NCBI GenBank assembly: GCA_024638905.1
Contig: JAHEJH010000020.1
Location: 1 to 16,713 of the forward strand
Direction of reading: 5' to 3'
Source: Luminiphilus sp.
Lineage (GTDB): Bacteria; Pseudomonadota; Gammaproteobacteria; Pseudomonadales; Halieaceae
Length of the DNA stretch: 16,713 nucleotides
Shown: in pieces, positions 1 through 6,889 of the stretch
Numbering within the stretch: the stretch's first letter is position 1
Layout: each line of letters starts with the position of its first letter
Notes under the pieces: generated by a model
Databases searched by the model: none
What the model saw: only the letters and a program-made list of their open reading frames with translations
Told to the model about the DNA's origin: nothing
Program-made: the position numbers and the translations under genes

Positions 1-516
1 CACCGAATTAGGTTCGACGTCGGGCTGTTCCACCATACTCATCGCCTGAGCAGTCTCCGGATCAAACGGCTCCCCTTGAGGGTCGATGGTTTCGACGCCG
101 TACTTAGCCAGCACGTCCATAAAGCCCTTTCGCGTCAATTCCACGCCCTCAGCCAAAGCCGCGCTGCCCTGCTCATCACCATTGGACTCCAGAGCGCGCT
201 CGAGGTTGTCGACCACACTGAGCAAGTCGCCGCAGAAGCGCTCCAAGGCGAATTTGCGCGCCTTCTCAATTTCCTGGTCGGCACGCCGCTGCACGTTCAT
301 CGCATCAGCTTGCGCCCTGAGCGCAGCATCCTTTGCGGCCTCGAGCTCTGCCTCAAGATCAACCGGTGCTTCAGACTCGCCATCGAGGTCCGCAGCGTCA
401 GCCTCGTTGTCTGAGTCTGCTGCCGCGGCGGCTTCCGTCACCGCGCCATCAGTCTGCTCGACATCGACAGCATCTTCTTCAGCCGCTGTCTGCTCTTCGG
501 GTTTCTGTTCCGCCAT
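1..516 (-). CDS. grpE: GrpE, nucleotide exchange factor of DnaK (C-terminus cut by window edge)
   Basis: Cytoplasmic heat-shock cochaperone that promotes ADP release from DnaK. The reading frame stays open from ATG 516-514 to base 1, giving 172 codons; GrpE proteins are usually about 190-200 residues, so only the end is missing. The first ~60 residues are acidic and Ala/Glu-rich. They are followed by the long-helix part (QRRADQEIEKARKFALERF) and the GrpE core, GVELTRKGFMDVLAKYGVE then IDPQGEPFDPETAQAMSMVE. The usual His before the QAM motif is Ala here. A Shine-Dalgarno GGAGAG lies five bases before the ATG. hrcA is upstream on the same strand, and dnaK and dnaJ would be expected beyond the left edge. 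A sigma-32-like promoter lies about 90 bp upstream of the start. Confidence 0.95.
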   Translation of the reverse strand, partial: MAEQKPEEQTAAEEDAVDVEQTDGAVTEAAAAADSDNEADAADLDGESEAPVDLEAELEAAKDAALRAQADAMNVQRRADQEIEKARKFALERFCGDLLSVVDNLERALESNGDEQGSAALAEGVELTRKGFMDVLAKYGVETIDPQGEPFDPETAQAMSMVEQPDVEPNSV

Positions 517-608
517 GGGCGCTCTCCAATCTTTTACTGACTATTTGCTTGCCATCGGGGCCCTGCTCCCAGGGGGAAATGGGCCGCTAACCACCGCTAT
601 GGGGTGAG

Positions 609-636
609 ATGTGGGGTGCCACAGCCGGTTTTCAAG
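609..636 (-). promoter_or_regulatory. Probable sigma-32 (heat-shock) promoter of grpE
   Basis: On the minus strand CTTGAAA (636-630) is followed after 13 bases by CCCCACAT (616-609). This resembles the RpoH consensus CTTGAAA-N(11-16)-CCCCATnT with one mismatch. A second -10-like block, CCCCATAG, lies at 604-597 but is too far from the -35. Transcription would start near 601, giving a leader of roughly 85 nt. The position in front of the heat-shock gene grpE supports the call. Confidence 0.6.
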
Positions 637-722
637 GGGTGACAGGGGTTTTCGTTGCGGTCTTTACGACACCAGCCTGCGGCTGGAGCACCGGCAATCG
701 CCGACACCTGACCACTCGAGCT

Positions 723-746
723 TGTGTGATCAACCTGAATCACACA
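723..746. repeat. Perfect inverted repeat, 8-bp arms around 8 bp
   Basis: TGTGTGAT (723-730) and ATCACACA (739-746) are exact reverse complements separated by CAACCTGA. This could be an operator or an RNA hairpin. It contains TGTGA and TCACA, but with 10 bases between them instead of the six of a CRP site, so it is not a standard CRP box. It lies about 90 bp upstream of the proposed grpE -35 element. Confidence 0.6.
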
Positions 747-938
747 GATATGCTGGGTTTGACCGCTTGATTCTGGCTTTAGCCACATGCCCGATGCTGG
801 TTTTGGCAGCTGCCCGCGATCAACTGCAGGTCGACGTATGAAGAGCATGCATCTGATCCGTCACGCCGCAGATGCGGATTTTGGTAGCGCTTTTTATAGG
901 GGCGAGCCGGCGTGTGGTTGGTGTGGCTGCGGCTCGGG

Positions 939-1988
939 TTAGCGAGAAAGGGCCGCGCTCAGCATCCGGGCGGTGACATCTACAATCGGAATCACTCTCT
1001 CATAGGCCATCCGGGTGGGTCCGATGACACCCAGCACGCCTAGCGATTGGGAGCCCTGTGCGTAGGGGGCCGTAATGACGCTGAAGTCACCGAACACATC
1101 AAAACCGGCCTCTTCACCGATAAAGATCTGAATCCCGTCCGCGCGGGAGCAGCGCTCCATCAGCTCGAGCAGATCCCGCTTGCGCTCAAAGGCATCAAAC
1201 AGTTCCCGCAGCTTCTGCATGTCCTCGGGTGATGCCTGATTCAGCAGACTCGCCTCACCCGCCACCACGACATTTTCGGACTGTTGCTCCGTCTCGATGG
1301 CCGCATTGGCAAGTTCTAGTGCCGCCTCGAGGTAGTGATCGATGCGAGCACGGGCCTCCGACATTTCGCGGACAATGTGTCCCTTCACCGCGGAGAGGTC
1401 GTTACCCGCGTAGCGTTGGTTAATCAGCTCAGCCGCCGCTCTAAGCTGCTCCTCGTCCATGGGGCGCTGCATCTGAATGATGCGGTTCTGCACCTCACGC
1501 TCGTTGATGACAAGGATCACGAGAACCCGGTCACCTGACAACGGCAGAAACTCGATCTGTCGGAGTTGGCTCGCTCCGGGCTTGGGCACTGTCACGATGC
1601 CGGTTTGATAAGTGATCTGTGCCAGCAGATTCGACGCCGTCTGCACCAGTTCCCCGGAACTGCGGTTGGGATCCAGCCCGGCATGCAACGCTGTGACGGC
1701 GCCCTCCTCCACGGGCCCTACCTGCAGGAGGGTGTCGACAAAAAACCGATAGCCCTGTGCGGTCGGCACTCTTCCGGCGGAGGTGTGTGGCGAGGCCAGA
1801 AACCCGCGGTCCTCCAATTCCGACATGATGTTACGGACAGTTGCGGAACTGACCGAGAGGCCACTTTCGCCCTGCAAGTTTTTGGAAGCCACTGGCTGAC
1901 CCTCGCGAATGTGTATCTCCACGAGAGTTTTCAAGAGCGATGACGCGCGGGGTGAAAGAGCTTCCAACGGCAAGGTCTCTGGCAGCAA
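939..1988 (-). CDS. hrcA: HrcA, heat-inducible transcription repressor
   Basis: Cytoplasmic repressor that binds CIRCE operators (TTAGCACTC-N9-GAGTGCTAA) at chaperonin genes and is kept active by GroEL. The 349-residue length matches the family. The N-terminal winged helix is clear: LSPRASSLLKTLVEIHIREG at about residues 11-30, SSATVRNIMSELEDRGFL at about 47-64, then the hallmark TSAGRVPTAQGYRFFVD at 69-85. The rest is the GAF-like dimerisation and regulatory part. An in-frame stop (2003-2001) just upstream leaves TTG at 1988-1986 as the best start, with no strong ribosome-binding site, which suggests modest translation. It is divergent from recN and lies upstream of grpE on the same strand. 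I find no CIRCE at either hrcA or grpE, so its target (probably groESL) lies elsewhere. Confidence 0.95.
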   Translation of the reverse strand: MLPETLPLEALSPRASSLLKTLVEIHIREGQPVASKNLQGESGLSVSSATVRNIMSELEDRGFLASPHTSAGRVPTAQGYRFFVDTLLQVGPVEEGAVTALHAGLDPNRSSGELVQTASNLLAQITYQTGIVTVPKPGASQLRQIEFLPLSGDRVLVILVINEREVQNRIIQMQRPMDEEQLRAAAELINQRYAGNDLSAVKGHIVREMSEARARIDHYLEAALELANAAIETEQQSENVVVAGEASLLNQASPEDMQKLRELFDAFERKRDLLELMERCSRADGIQIFIGEEAGFDVFGDFSVITAPYAQGSQSLGVLGVIGPTRMAYERVIPIVDVTARMLSAALSR

Positions 1989-2111
1989 CTGCCGTCTGTT
2001 TTAGCACAGGCTTAGACAGCAAAAAAGGACTGCGTGACCCATGAAATACCGTTTATCTTTGCGAGGGCCAGTGCCAATGGTGCGCGCAGGCCTCATTCGC
2101 CACATCGGATG

Positions 2112-2140
2112 TTCACTCATGAGGCGGTCTGCGCTATAAC
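2112..2140 (+). promoter_or_regulatory. Candidate sigma-70 promoter of recN
   Basis: TTCACT (2112-2117) is separated by 17 bases from TATAAC (2135-2140). They match the sigma-70 hexamers at 4/6 and 5/6 positions with ideal spacing. Transcription would begin near 2147, about 20 nt before the recN ATG. No canonical LexA box (CTGT-N8-ACAG) overlaps it. Confidence 0.45.
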
Positions 2141-2166
2141 TGACGCAAAGCGCATCGGTGCCTTCC

Positions 2167-3816
2167 ATGCTGATCAACCTCTCGATAAAAGATTACGCCG
2201 TCGTCGACCAGCTCGAGATCGACCTCGATGCGGGCATGACTTGTATCACCGGTGAGACGGGCGCGGGCAAATCAATCATGCTCGATGCCTTGGGCCTATG
2301 CATCGGCGATCGCGCTGACTCGAGGGCTATTCGCCCCGGCGCCGCGCGCACCGACATCGCAGCCTGCTTTGATGTAAGTCATAACACCCGCGCTCAAGTG
2401 TGGCTCTCCGAGCGTGACCTCGAATCTGCGGGGGACTGCATCCTGCGCCGCACCATCACCGCCGAGGGTCGATCTCGCGCCTACATAAACGGGTCTCCTG
2501 CCACCCTCTCGGACTGCGCTGATCTGGGGCAACTCCTGGTAGATATCCACTCCCAGCATGCGCATCAGTCGCTGTTGAGAAGGCCGATCCAGCGTAGCCT
2601 GCTCGATACCTACGCCGGCGCCGAAACACTGATCGTTGAGGTAAGCGAGAGCGCGCAGCGCTGGCGGGTATTACAGGAGGAGTATTCCCGGCTCGCCGGT
2701 CAGACCGAGGAATCCGATGCACGCAGAGCCCTGCTCACCTATCAGATCGAAGAGCTGGAAGTCCTGAATCCGCAGCCGGGTGAACTGGAGGCGCTCGAGG
2801 CGCGGCATAAATTGTTGGCGAATGCCGCCTACATTATCGATAGCGCCAATGACATCGCAGCGGGATGCGAGGCACAGCGCGATCAGCTCGCGCGAATCGT
2901 GCAGCTTGCCAGTGACGAGCGCATGACGGGCTCGGCAACCGACAATCTCCGCGAACTGCTGCAATCAGCGCTGATTCAACTCGATGAGGCGCAGGCTGAG
3001 ACAGCACGCTTTGCTGCCTCGGTGGAGCTCGACCCTGAGGGGCTGAGGGCAGCTGAGGAGCGACTGAGCGCCCTCCACGATATGGCGCGCAAGCATCGCG
3101 CTCAGCCCGACGCGCTCCACGAACTGTTGGCAACCTTGCAAGCGGAGCTCGAATCGCTGGCGGGCGGCACCGAGCAGCTTGCATCGCTCGAAGAGGCGCT
3201 GGGTGACACGGCACTGGCCTGGCGCACGCATGCCAAAGCGCTCTCAGAACGGCGTCGGGAAGCCGCTGTGCTGTTATCACAGCGCGTTATGGAAACACTT
3301 ACTGACCTGGCCATGACTAAGTGCGTATTCGAAATCGCACTGATTCCCTTCAAAGATCACAACCCCGATCCGAGAGGCGCCGAGGACATCGAGTTTTTGA
3401 TCACCACCAATCCGGGTGCCACTCCGGGCCCACTCAACAAAGTCGCCTCTGGTGGTGAGCTCTCTCGTATCAGTCTGGCCCTGCAGGTTGTGGCCGCTGA
3501 CACGGCCACCTCACCCACCATGGTGTTTGACGAAGTCGATGTCGGTATCGGCGGCGGCATTGCTGAAGTGGTGGGCGACCTGCTGCGCACACTTGGAAAA
3601 CGTAGTCAGGTGCTGGTGGTCACGCATCAGCCCCAGGTCGCTGCGAAAGGTCATCAGCATCTCTTGGTGACCAAAACCGGCGAGGATGCCGTGCACTCCG
3701 AGCTCACTTTGCTGGCCGGCGCAGCTCGCATTGAGGAGGTGGGGCGGATGCTCGGCGGCGCCAAACTGACTGACAGCACGTTAGCGCACGCGCGAGAAAT
3801 GTTGGAGGGCAGTTAA
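2167..3816 (+). CDS. recN: RecN, SMC-like DNA repair ATPase
   Basis: Cytoplasmic ATPase of the SMC/Rad50-like class that acts in recombinational repair of double-strand breaks. At 549 residues it is the usual family length. Walker A GETGAGKS is at residues 29-36. A long Glu/Ala/Leu/Arg-rich central stretch (about 150-370) fits the coiled coil. The ABC signature SGGELSR begins near 428, Walker B (TMVFDEVDVGIGG) has Asp455 and Glu456, and a VVTHQPQVA switch segment follows. I chose ATG 2167 because the protein then begins MLINLSIKDYAVVDQLEID, as RecN proteins do; an in-frame GTG at 2158 would add three residues. Its TAA overlaps the stop codon of the convergent fur gene. Confidence 0.95.
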   Translation: MLINLSIKDYAVVDQLEIDLDAGMTCITGETGAGKSIMLDALGLCIGDRADSRAIRPGAARTDIAACFDVSHNTRAQVWLSERDLESAGDCILRRTITAEGRSRAYINGSPATLSDCADLGQLLVDIHSQHAHQSLLRRPIQRSLLDTYAGAETLIVEVSESAQRWRVLQEEYSRLAGQTEESDARRALLTYQIEELEVLNPQPGELEALEARHKLLANAAYIIDSANDIAAGCEAQRDQLARIVQLASDERMTGSATDNLRELLQSALIQLDEAQAETARFAASVELDPEGLRAAEERLSALHDMARKHRAQPDALHELLATLQAELESLAGGTEQLASLEEALGDTALAWRTHAKALSERRREAAVLLSQRVMETLTDLAMTKCVFEIALIPFKDHNPDPRGAEDIEFLITTNPGATPGPLNKVASGGELSRISLALQVVAADTATSPTMVFDEVDVGIGGGIAEVVGDLLRTLGKRSQVLVVTHQPQVAAKGHQHLLVTKTGEDAVHSELTLLAGAARIEEVGRMLGGAKLTDSTLAHAREMLEGS

Positions 3817-4232
3817 GCGCCGGTTTTCTTTCGGACGCGAAGCACTAGGGTGTGATCAATAATCTCGTAACCATGCTGCTCCGCTATCAGGTGCTGGCGC
3901 CGCTCGATTTCCTCGTCGATAAACTCAATCACCTCGTTGGTATCGACGTCCACCATGTGATCGTGGTGGTGATCGGGCGCCATCTCAAAAACCGAGTAAC
4001 CCGCCTCGAAATTATGGCGAATGATCAGATCTGCGGTTTCAAACTGGGTCAGCACCCGGTAGACCGTCGCCAGCCCAATGTCTTCTCCGGTATCGCGCAG
4101 ACGCTGATATAGGTCTTCTGCACTCAAGTGATCTCCCTGCTCAGAAGCATCACTCAACATGGCCAGGATTTTCAGCCTCGGGGCGGTAACTTTAAGACCC
4201 GCTTTTTTTAGCTCTCTGTTTTGTGAGGCCAT
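3813..4232 (-). CDS. fur: Fur, ferric uptake regulator
   Basis: Cytoplasmic metal-dependent repressor that binds Fur boxes when loaded with iron. At 139 residues it is close in sequence to Pseudomonas Fur. It has a winged helix with recognition-helix segment DIGLATVYRVLTQFE (51-65), His35 in GDHLSAED, and the metal-binding cluster HHHDH at 88-92. It contains no cysteine at all: the two positions that are CxxC in E. coli Fur read D95 and T98 (MVDVDTNEV), so the structural Cys4 zinc site is absent. P. aeruginosa Fur is known to retain only one of these cysteines. The gene lies in the conserved recN-fur-bamE order, convergent with recN (stop codons share TTAA) and divergent from bamE. No strong Shine-Dalgarno is visible. 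Confidence 0.95.
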   Translation of the reverse strand: MASQNRELKKAGLKVTAPRLKILAMLSDASEQGDHLSAEDLYQRLRDTGEDIGLATVYRVLTQFETADLIIRHNFEAGYSVFEMAPDHHHDHMVDVDTNEVIEFIDEEIERRQHLIAEQHGYEIIDHTLVLRVRKKTGA

Positions 4233-4302
4233 GCTTGAAAGGTTCTCGGAAGGCGCGGTTTGACGTTATCATGCCAGCCCAGATGGCTCCTTGGAAGATA
4301 AT

Positions 4303-4701
4303 GTGTCGCAAGTGATTCCCCTCATCCGGCCGTTCGCCGTCGGTTGTTTGCTAGCCGGCCTGATCGGTTGCGGCAGTAACTTCGGCTTTCCCGGCGTTTA
4401 TCGCATCAATGTCGAGCAGGGCAATGTGGTGACCGAGGAGATGGTGGAGCAGCTTCGTCCAGGGCTCAATCGTCGGCAGGTACGTTACATCATGGGCACA
4501 CCGCTCATCGAAGACTCCTTCCATGAGGACCGCTGGGACTACCGCTATATGCTGCGCAATGGCAATGAAATGCTGTCTGAGACGCAACTGACCCTCTGGT
4601 TTGAGGGAGATGAATTATTGCGCGTGGAGGGGCCCGACGCCCCCAATTGGGATGAGCCTCAATCCGAGGAATCAGAGTCCGAGGCGCCAGAAGCGTCCTG
4701 A
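4303..4701 (+). CDS. bamE: BamE (SmpA/OmlA) outer-membrane assembly lipoprotein
   Basis: Small lipoprotein of the BAM complex, which inserts beta-barrel proteins into the outer membrane. The N-terminus is a lipoprotein signal peptide with lipobox LIGC and Cys23 as the predicted lipidated residue. The BamE fold follows, with GVYRINVEQGNVVTEEMV, then LRPGLNRRQVRYIMGTPL and DRWDYRYMLRNG. The start is taken as GTG 4303 because GGAAG (4293-4297) is well placed before it; TTG 4291 and GTG 4312 are alternatives. The C-terminus is an acidic, Ser/Glu-rich tail of about 20 residues beyond the conserved domain. That tail overlaps the 3' end of the antiparallel rnfH gene by 43 bp. Confidence 0.92.
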   Translation: MSQVIPLIRPFAVGCLLAGLIGCGSNFGFPGVYRINVEQGNVVTEEMVEQLRPGLNRRQVRYIMGTPLIEDSFHEDRWDYRYMLRNGNEMLSETQLTLWFEGDELLRVEGPDAPNWDEPQSEESESEAPEAS

Positions 4702-5006
4702 CCACCCTCAGCTCGGGCCGCTTTGGCCTTGGCCGCTCGCGCTTTGCGAACCTCTTTGGGATCGACCAGTAACGGCCGGTAGATCTCGACTCGCTCGCCC
4801 GCAACCAATACACGATCAGCGGTTGTCGCTTTACCCCACACGCCAATCTTAAGGTCAGGGCCGACCACCAACTCCTCGAATACTTCCTCCAGCTTGCTGA
4901 GCGTCACGGCCTCGAGCGCGGTGGTTCCCGGCGGTACGTCGAGCTTTACGATCCGCTGTTTCTCGGGCAAGGCGTAGGCGACTTCGACACAAATGCTATC
5001 GCTCAT
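4659..5006 (-). CDS. rnfH: RnfH family (UPF0125) ubiquitin-like protein
   Basis: Small 115-residue protein of the RnfH family, a beta-grasp (ubiquitin-like) fold found next to ratA in gammaproteobacteria; its biochemical role is not settled. Recognisable segments are ICVEVAYALPEKQ near the start, the VPPGTTALEAV motif, and GVWGK followed by RVEIYRPLLVDPKEVRKARA. A low-complexity tail (AKAKAARAEGGQDASGASDSD) follows. The start ATG (5006-5004) overlaps the ratA stop as ATGA, so translation is probably coupled to ratA. Its last 43 bp lie antisense to the end of bamE. Confidence 0.9.
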   Translation of the reverse strand: MSDSICVEVAYALPEKQRIVKLDVPPGTTALEAVTLSKLEEVFEELVVGPDLKIGVWGKATTADRVLVAGERVEIYRPLLVDPKEVRKARAAKAKAARAEGGQDASGASDSDSSD

Positions 5007-5443
5007 GTTGCCACCTCCAGCTCTTGGTTCGCGCGTCGCACCACTGCGTCGACAAGATCGAGGGCCACCTTGTCGAATAATTTACCCGCCGCCGCATTCG
5101 CCAGCCCACTGGTCAATTCAAAATGAAGCCTCAAAGAGGTCTTACAGGCCGCATCACCGAGAGCGCGAAACATCCACTGCCCCGAAAAGGAATCAAAGGG
5201 CCCGTCCACCAGCGTCAGCTCAATTTTTTCTGGCCGCGTCATCGTATTGCGGGTGGTAAAGCCATGGCTGATGCCGGCCCGGGACAGGCGCAGCGTCGCG
5301 GTCACGATCTCCTCGCCGCGCTCATGAATCTCGGCTCCCACGCATCCCTCTAGAAACTCTGGATAACGCTCGATATCAGCCACCAGATCAAACACCTGCT
5401 CAGCCGCGTATGGAAGCAGCGCGCTTCGCTCTATAACAGTCAT
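5003..5443 (-). CDS. ratA: RatA family START-domain protein (polyketide cyclase/ubiquinone-binding type)
   Basis: The 146-residue protein spans a single START/SRPBCC domain. The opening VIERSALLPYAAEQVFDLVADIERYPEFL is characteristic of RatA/YfjG proteins. Two roles are discussed for this family: a toxin-like inhibitor of ribosome subunit association in E. coli, and a Coq10-like ubiquinone-binding protein. The sequence alone does not decide between them. It sits upstream of rnfH with a 4-bp ATGA overlap and 40 bp downstream of the symporter gene on the same strand, so all three may be co-transcribed. The segment before its ATG has no clear Shine-Dalgarno. Confidence 0.9.
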   Translation of the reverse strand: MTVIERSALLPYAAEQVFDLVADIERYPEFLEGCVGAEIHERGEEIVTATLRLSRAGISHGFTTRNTMTRPEKIELTLVDGPFDSFSGQWMFRALGDAACKTSLRLHFELTSGLANAAAGKLFDKVALDLVDAVVRRANQELEVAT

Positions 5444-5483
5444 ACCGGGAGTTTACCGAACAACGCTGGAGAACGCCGACCCG

Positions 5484-6803
5484 CTAGAAAACGGCTCGCA
5501 GCAACCAGAATAGGCTGGCGGGTGGGGCCAGCCAACGCAGGACAAAACACCACAGGCGGAAAAACCAGACGGGTTCGCGGTACAACTCGCCCCGCAGCAC
5601 GGGTCGCGGCATTAACCATCCCACAAACCAGGCGGTCACGAAGACACTGCAGGGCAGCAACCACTGCACTGACCAAGTGCCCACCCGCAGCAAAGGTAGC
5701 GTGCCGCCAAATAGCAGTGCGGCGACAATGAGCACCACCAACGTCGCCCCCAGCACGGCGCCACTTACCCTACCCAGCTGCCACTCGTTCGCAAAAAGAA
5801 GGACCGTCGGCTCCAGCAACACAGCCGCTGCGCCCCAAGCGAGCAGCGCGGTGGCGGCAAAAAACAACGCACCATAGGTCTCTCCCAGCGGGAGGTTGGC
5901 AAAGGCATAGGGCAGACCGACAAAGAGCCCCGCCAACCCCTCTACAGGCGAGACATTCGACTCGAACAATAGCGCCGAGACGATCACGGCGGACACGACC
6001 AGAAAACTCGTATCAATCACTGCAACAGCCAGCACCGAGCGACCCCAAGGGAGCCCGGTCGGCGACTGTGCGCCCAAAGCCATGCCGATGCCCAACCCGG
6101 CACCCAGTGTGACCCCTGCAGCGCCCAGTGCCTGCCAGAAGGCGCTCATGTGCCAGTCGTCTGTCCGATACGAGAAGAGAAAATCCTGAACAGGCCGCAT
6201 GTCGGTATAAACAAAAGTGAAATCTAATACGCCCAAAAGCGTAATCGCTACCGCCGGTAGACACGCCCACGCCAAAAATCCCATCCCAAATCGGATACCC
6301 AGCGCCGAGACGCTTCCCGCCGCCACCAGCAACAAGAGGGTCCGCGTGAACTGTGCAGGACGATCGTCGACAAAAGCCAAAAAGTCGGTCGCAACATCGA
6401 TCGCGCTCGCAGAAGCCAGCTGCCCGGAGTACAACACACTGACGCAGTGAAGGCACCAGACCGCGGTGAGAATCGCTACGGCAGCGAAGACCAATCCCAA
6501 TAACGCTTGCGCGACGCCCAAAAAGCGCCAGCGGGAATCCAGATTGCCAACACTGGCTGCCCAGTGCAGCGCCAGCCCAGGCGAGCCCCTTCCCAGACTG
6601 CCAATCGCCACCTCGGCAATCAGCACCGGCACGCTAAGCACACACAGCGCAACCAGATACATCACAAAAAACGCGCCGCCACCGTGTTCACCCATGAGGT
6701 AGGGAAAACGCTGCAAGTTGCCCAGACCCGCGGCCACCATGGACAGCGTCAGTACTAGGGTGCTTCTCGCCCGCCAGGGCTGTGGAATGTTGTCATCCAG
6801 CAC
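5484..6803 (-). CDS. Neurotransmitter:sodium symporter (NSS/SNF) family transporter
   Basis: Inner-membrane Na+-coupled symporter of the LeuT-fold NSS family; substrates of bacterial members are usually amino acids or related amines, and this one's substrate is unknown. The unwound TM1 motif AAGLGNLQRFPY (residues 24-35) matches the family signature, except that the usual Trp before RFPY is Gln. It is followed by GEHGGGAFFVMYL. I count about 11 hydrophobic spans over 439 residues, at the short end of the family, as is common for 11-TM prokaryotic members. The start is GTG 6803 by default: no strong Shine-Dalgarno is seen and the nearby ATG at 6796 is out of frame. It is divergent from smpB and upstream of ratA-rnfH, an unusual insertion into an otherwise conserved gene order. 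Confidence 0.85.
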   Translation of the reverse strand: MLDDNIPQPWRARSTLVLTLSMVAAGLGNLQRFPYLMGEHGGGAFFVMYLVALCVLSVPVLIAEVAIGSLGRGSPGLALHWAASVGNLDSRWRFLGVAQALLGLVFAAVAILTAVWCLHCVSVLYSGQLASASAIDVATDFLAFVDDRPAQFTRTLLLLVAAGSVSALGIRFGMGFLAWACLPAVAITLLGVLDFTFVYTDMRPVQDFLFSYRTDDWHMSAFWQALGAAGVTLGAGLGIGMALGAQSPTGLPWGRSVLAVAVIDTSFLVVSAVIVSALLFESNVSPVEGLAGLFVGLPYAFANLPLGETYGALFFAATALLAWGAAAVLLEPTVLLFANEWQLGRVSGAVLGATLVVLIVAALLFGGTLPLLRVGTWSVQWLLPCSVFVTAWFVGWLMPRPVLRGELYREPVWFFRLWCFVLRWLAPPASLFWLLRAVF

Positions 6804-6877
6804 GCAGGAGTGGCCCCGGAAGATTTCGCCACGGGTCAGGTCGGAAGAATACCGACGCGATGCCCGACAGGCGCCCG

Positions 6878-6883
6878 TATAAT
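6878..6883 (+). promoter_or_regulatory. Perfect TATAAT -10 box directly before smpB
   Basis: TATAAT ends six bases before the smpB ATG (6890), so a transcript initiated seven bases downstream would begin at the start codon itself. No good -35 hexamer stands 16-18 bases upstream. It could also be a chance match, with the real promoter further upstream. Confidence 0.4.
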
Positions 6884-6889
6884 GGGTTC

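Larger units (their letters stand above)
517..938. other. Non-coding region between hrcA and grpE
   Basis: This 422-bp gap holds the sigma-32-like promoter described separately. It also holds a small perfect hairpin CCAGCC-tgc-GGCTGG (672-686), a long inverted repeat (723-746) and a 10-bp palindrome GGCAGCTGCC (805-814). I see no CIRCE operator and no convincing gene. No T-run follows the hairpins in the hrcA direction, so no clear intrinsic terminator for hrcA is visible. Confidence 0.6.

Noticed and set aside
903..936. CGAGCCG / CGGCTCG hairpin just downstream of the hrcA stop, considered as its terminator
   Set aside because: The loop is 20 nt and the stem is followed in the hrcA direction by A-rich, not T-rich, sequence.
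838..942. 34-codon ORF beginning MKSMHLIRHAADAD, reminiscent of the LIRHG start of histidine phosphatases
   Set aside because: Similarity ends after six residues, the rest (Cys/Gly-rich) does not resemble SixA or phosphoglycerate mutase, and no Shine-Dalgarno precedes it. Probably chance or an unrecognisable remnant.
1996..2009. CTGT-N6-ACAG palindrome between hrcA and recN, considered as a LexA (SOS) box
   Set aside because: The LexA spacing is N8, and the site lies over 100 bp upstream of the proposed recN promoter.
2001..2010. TTAGCAC near hrcA, considered as a CIRCE half-site
   Set aside because: Only one imperfect half is present; no GAGTGCTAA partner stands at the N9 distance.
2060..2085. 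TTGGCAC...CTCGCAAA on the minus strand upstream of hrcA, considered as a sigma-54 promoter
   Set aside because: The -24 and -12 elements are one base off in spacing and the TTGC element reads TCGC.
2834..3280. 148-codon minus-strand ORF inside recN
   Set aside because: Low-complexity Arg/Ala/Pro product opposite the recN coiled-coil region; shadow of the real gene.
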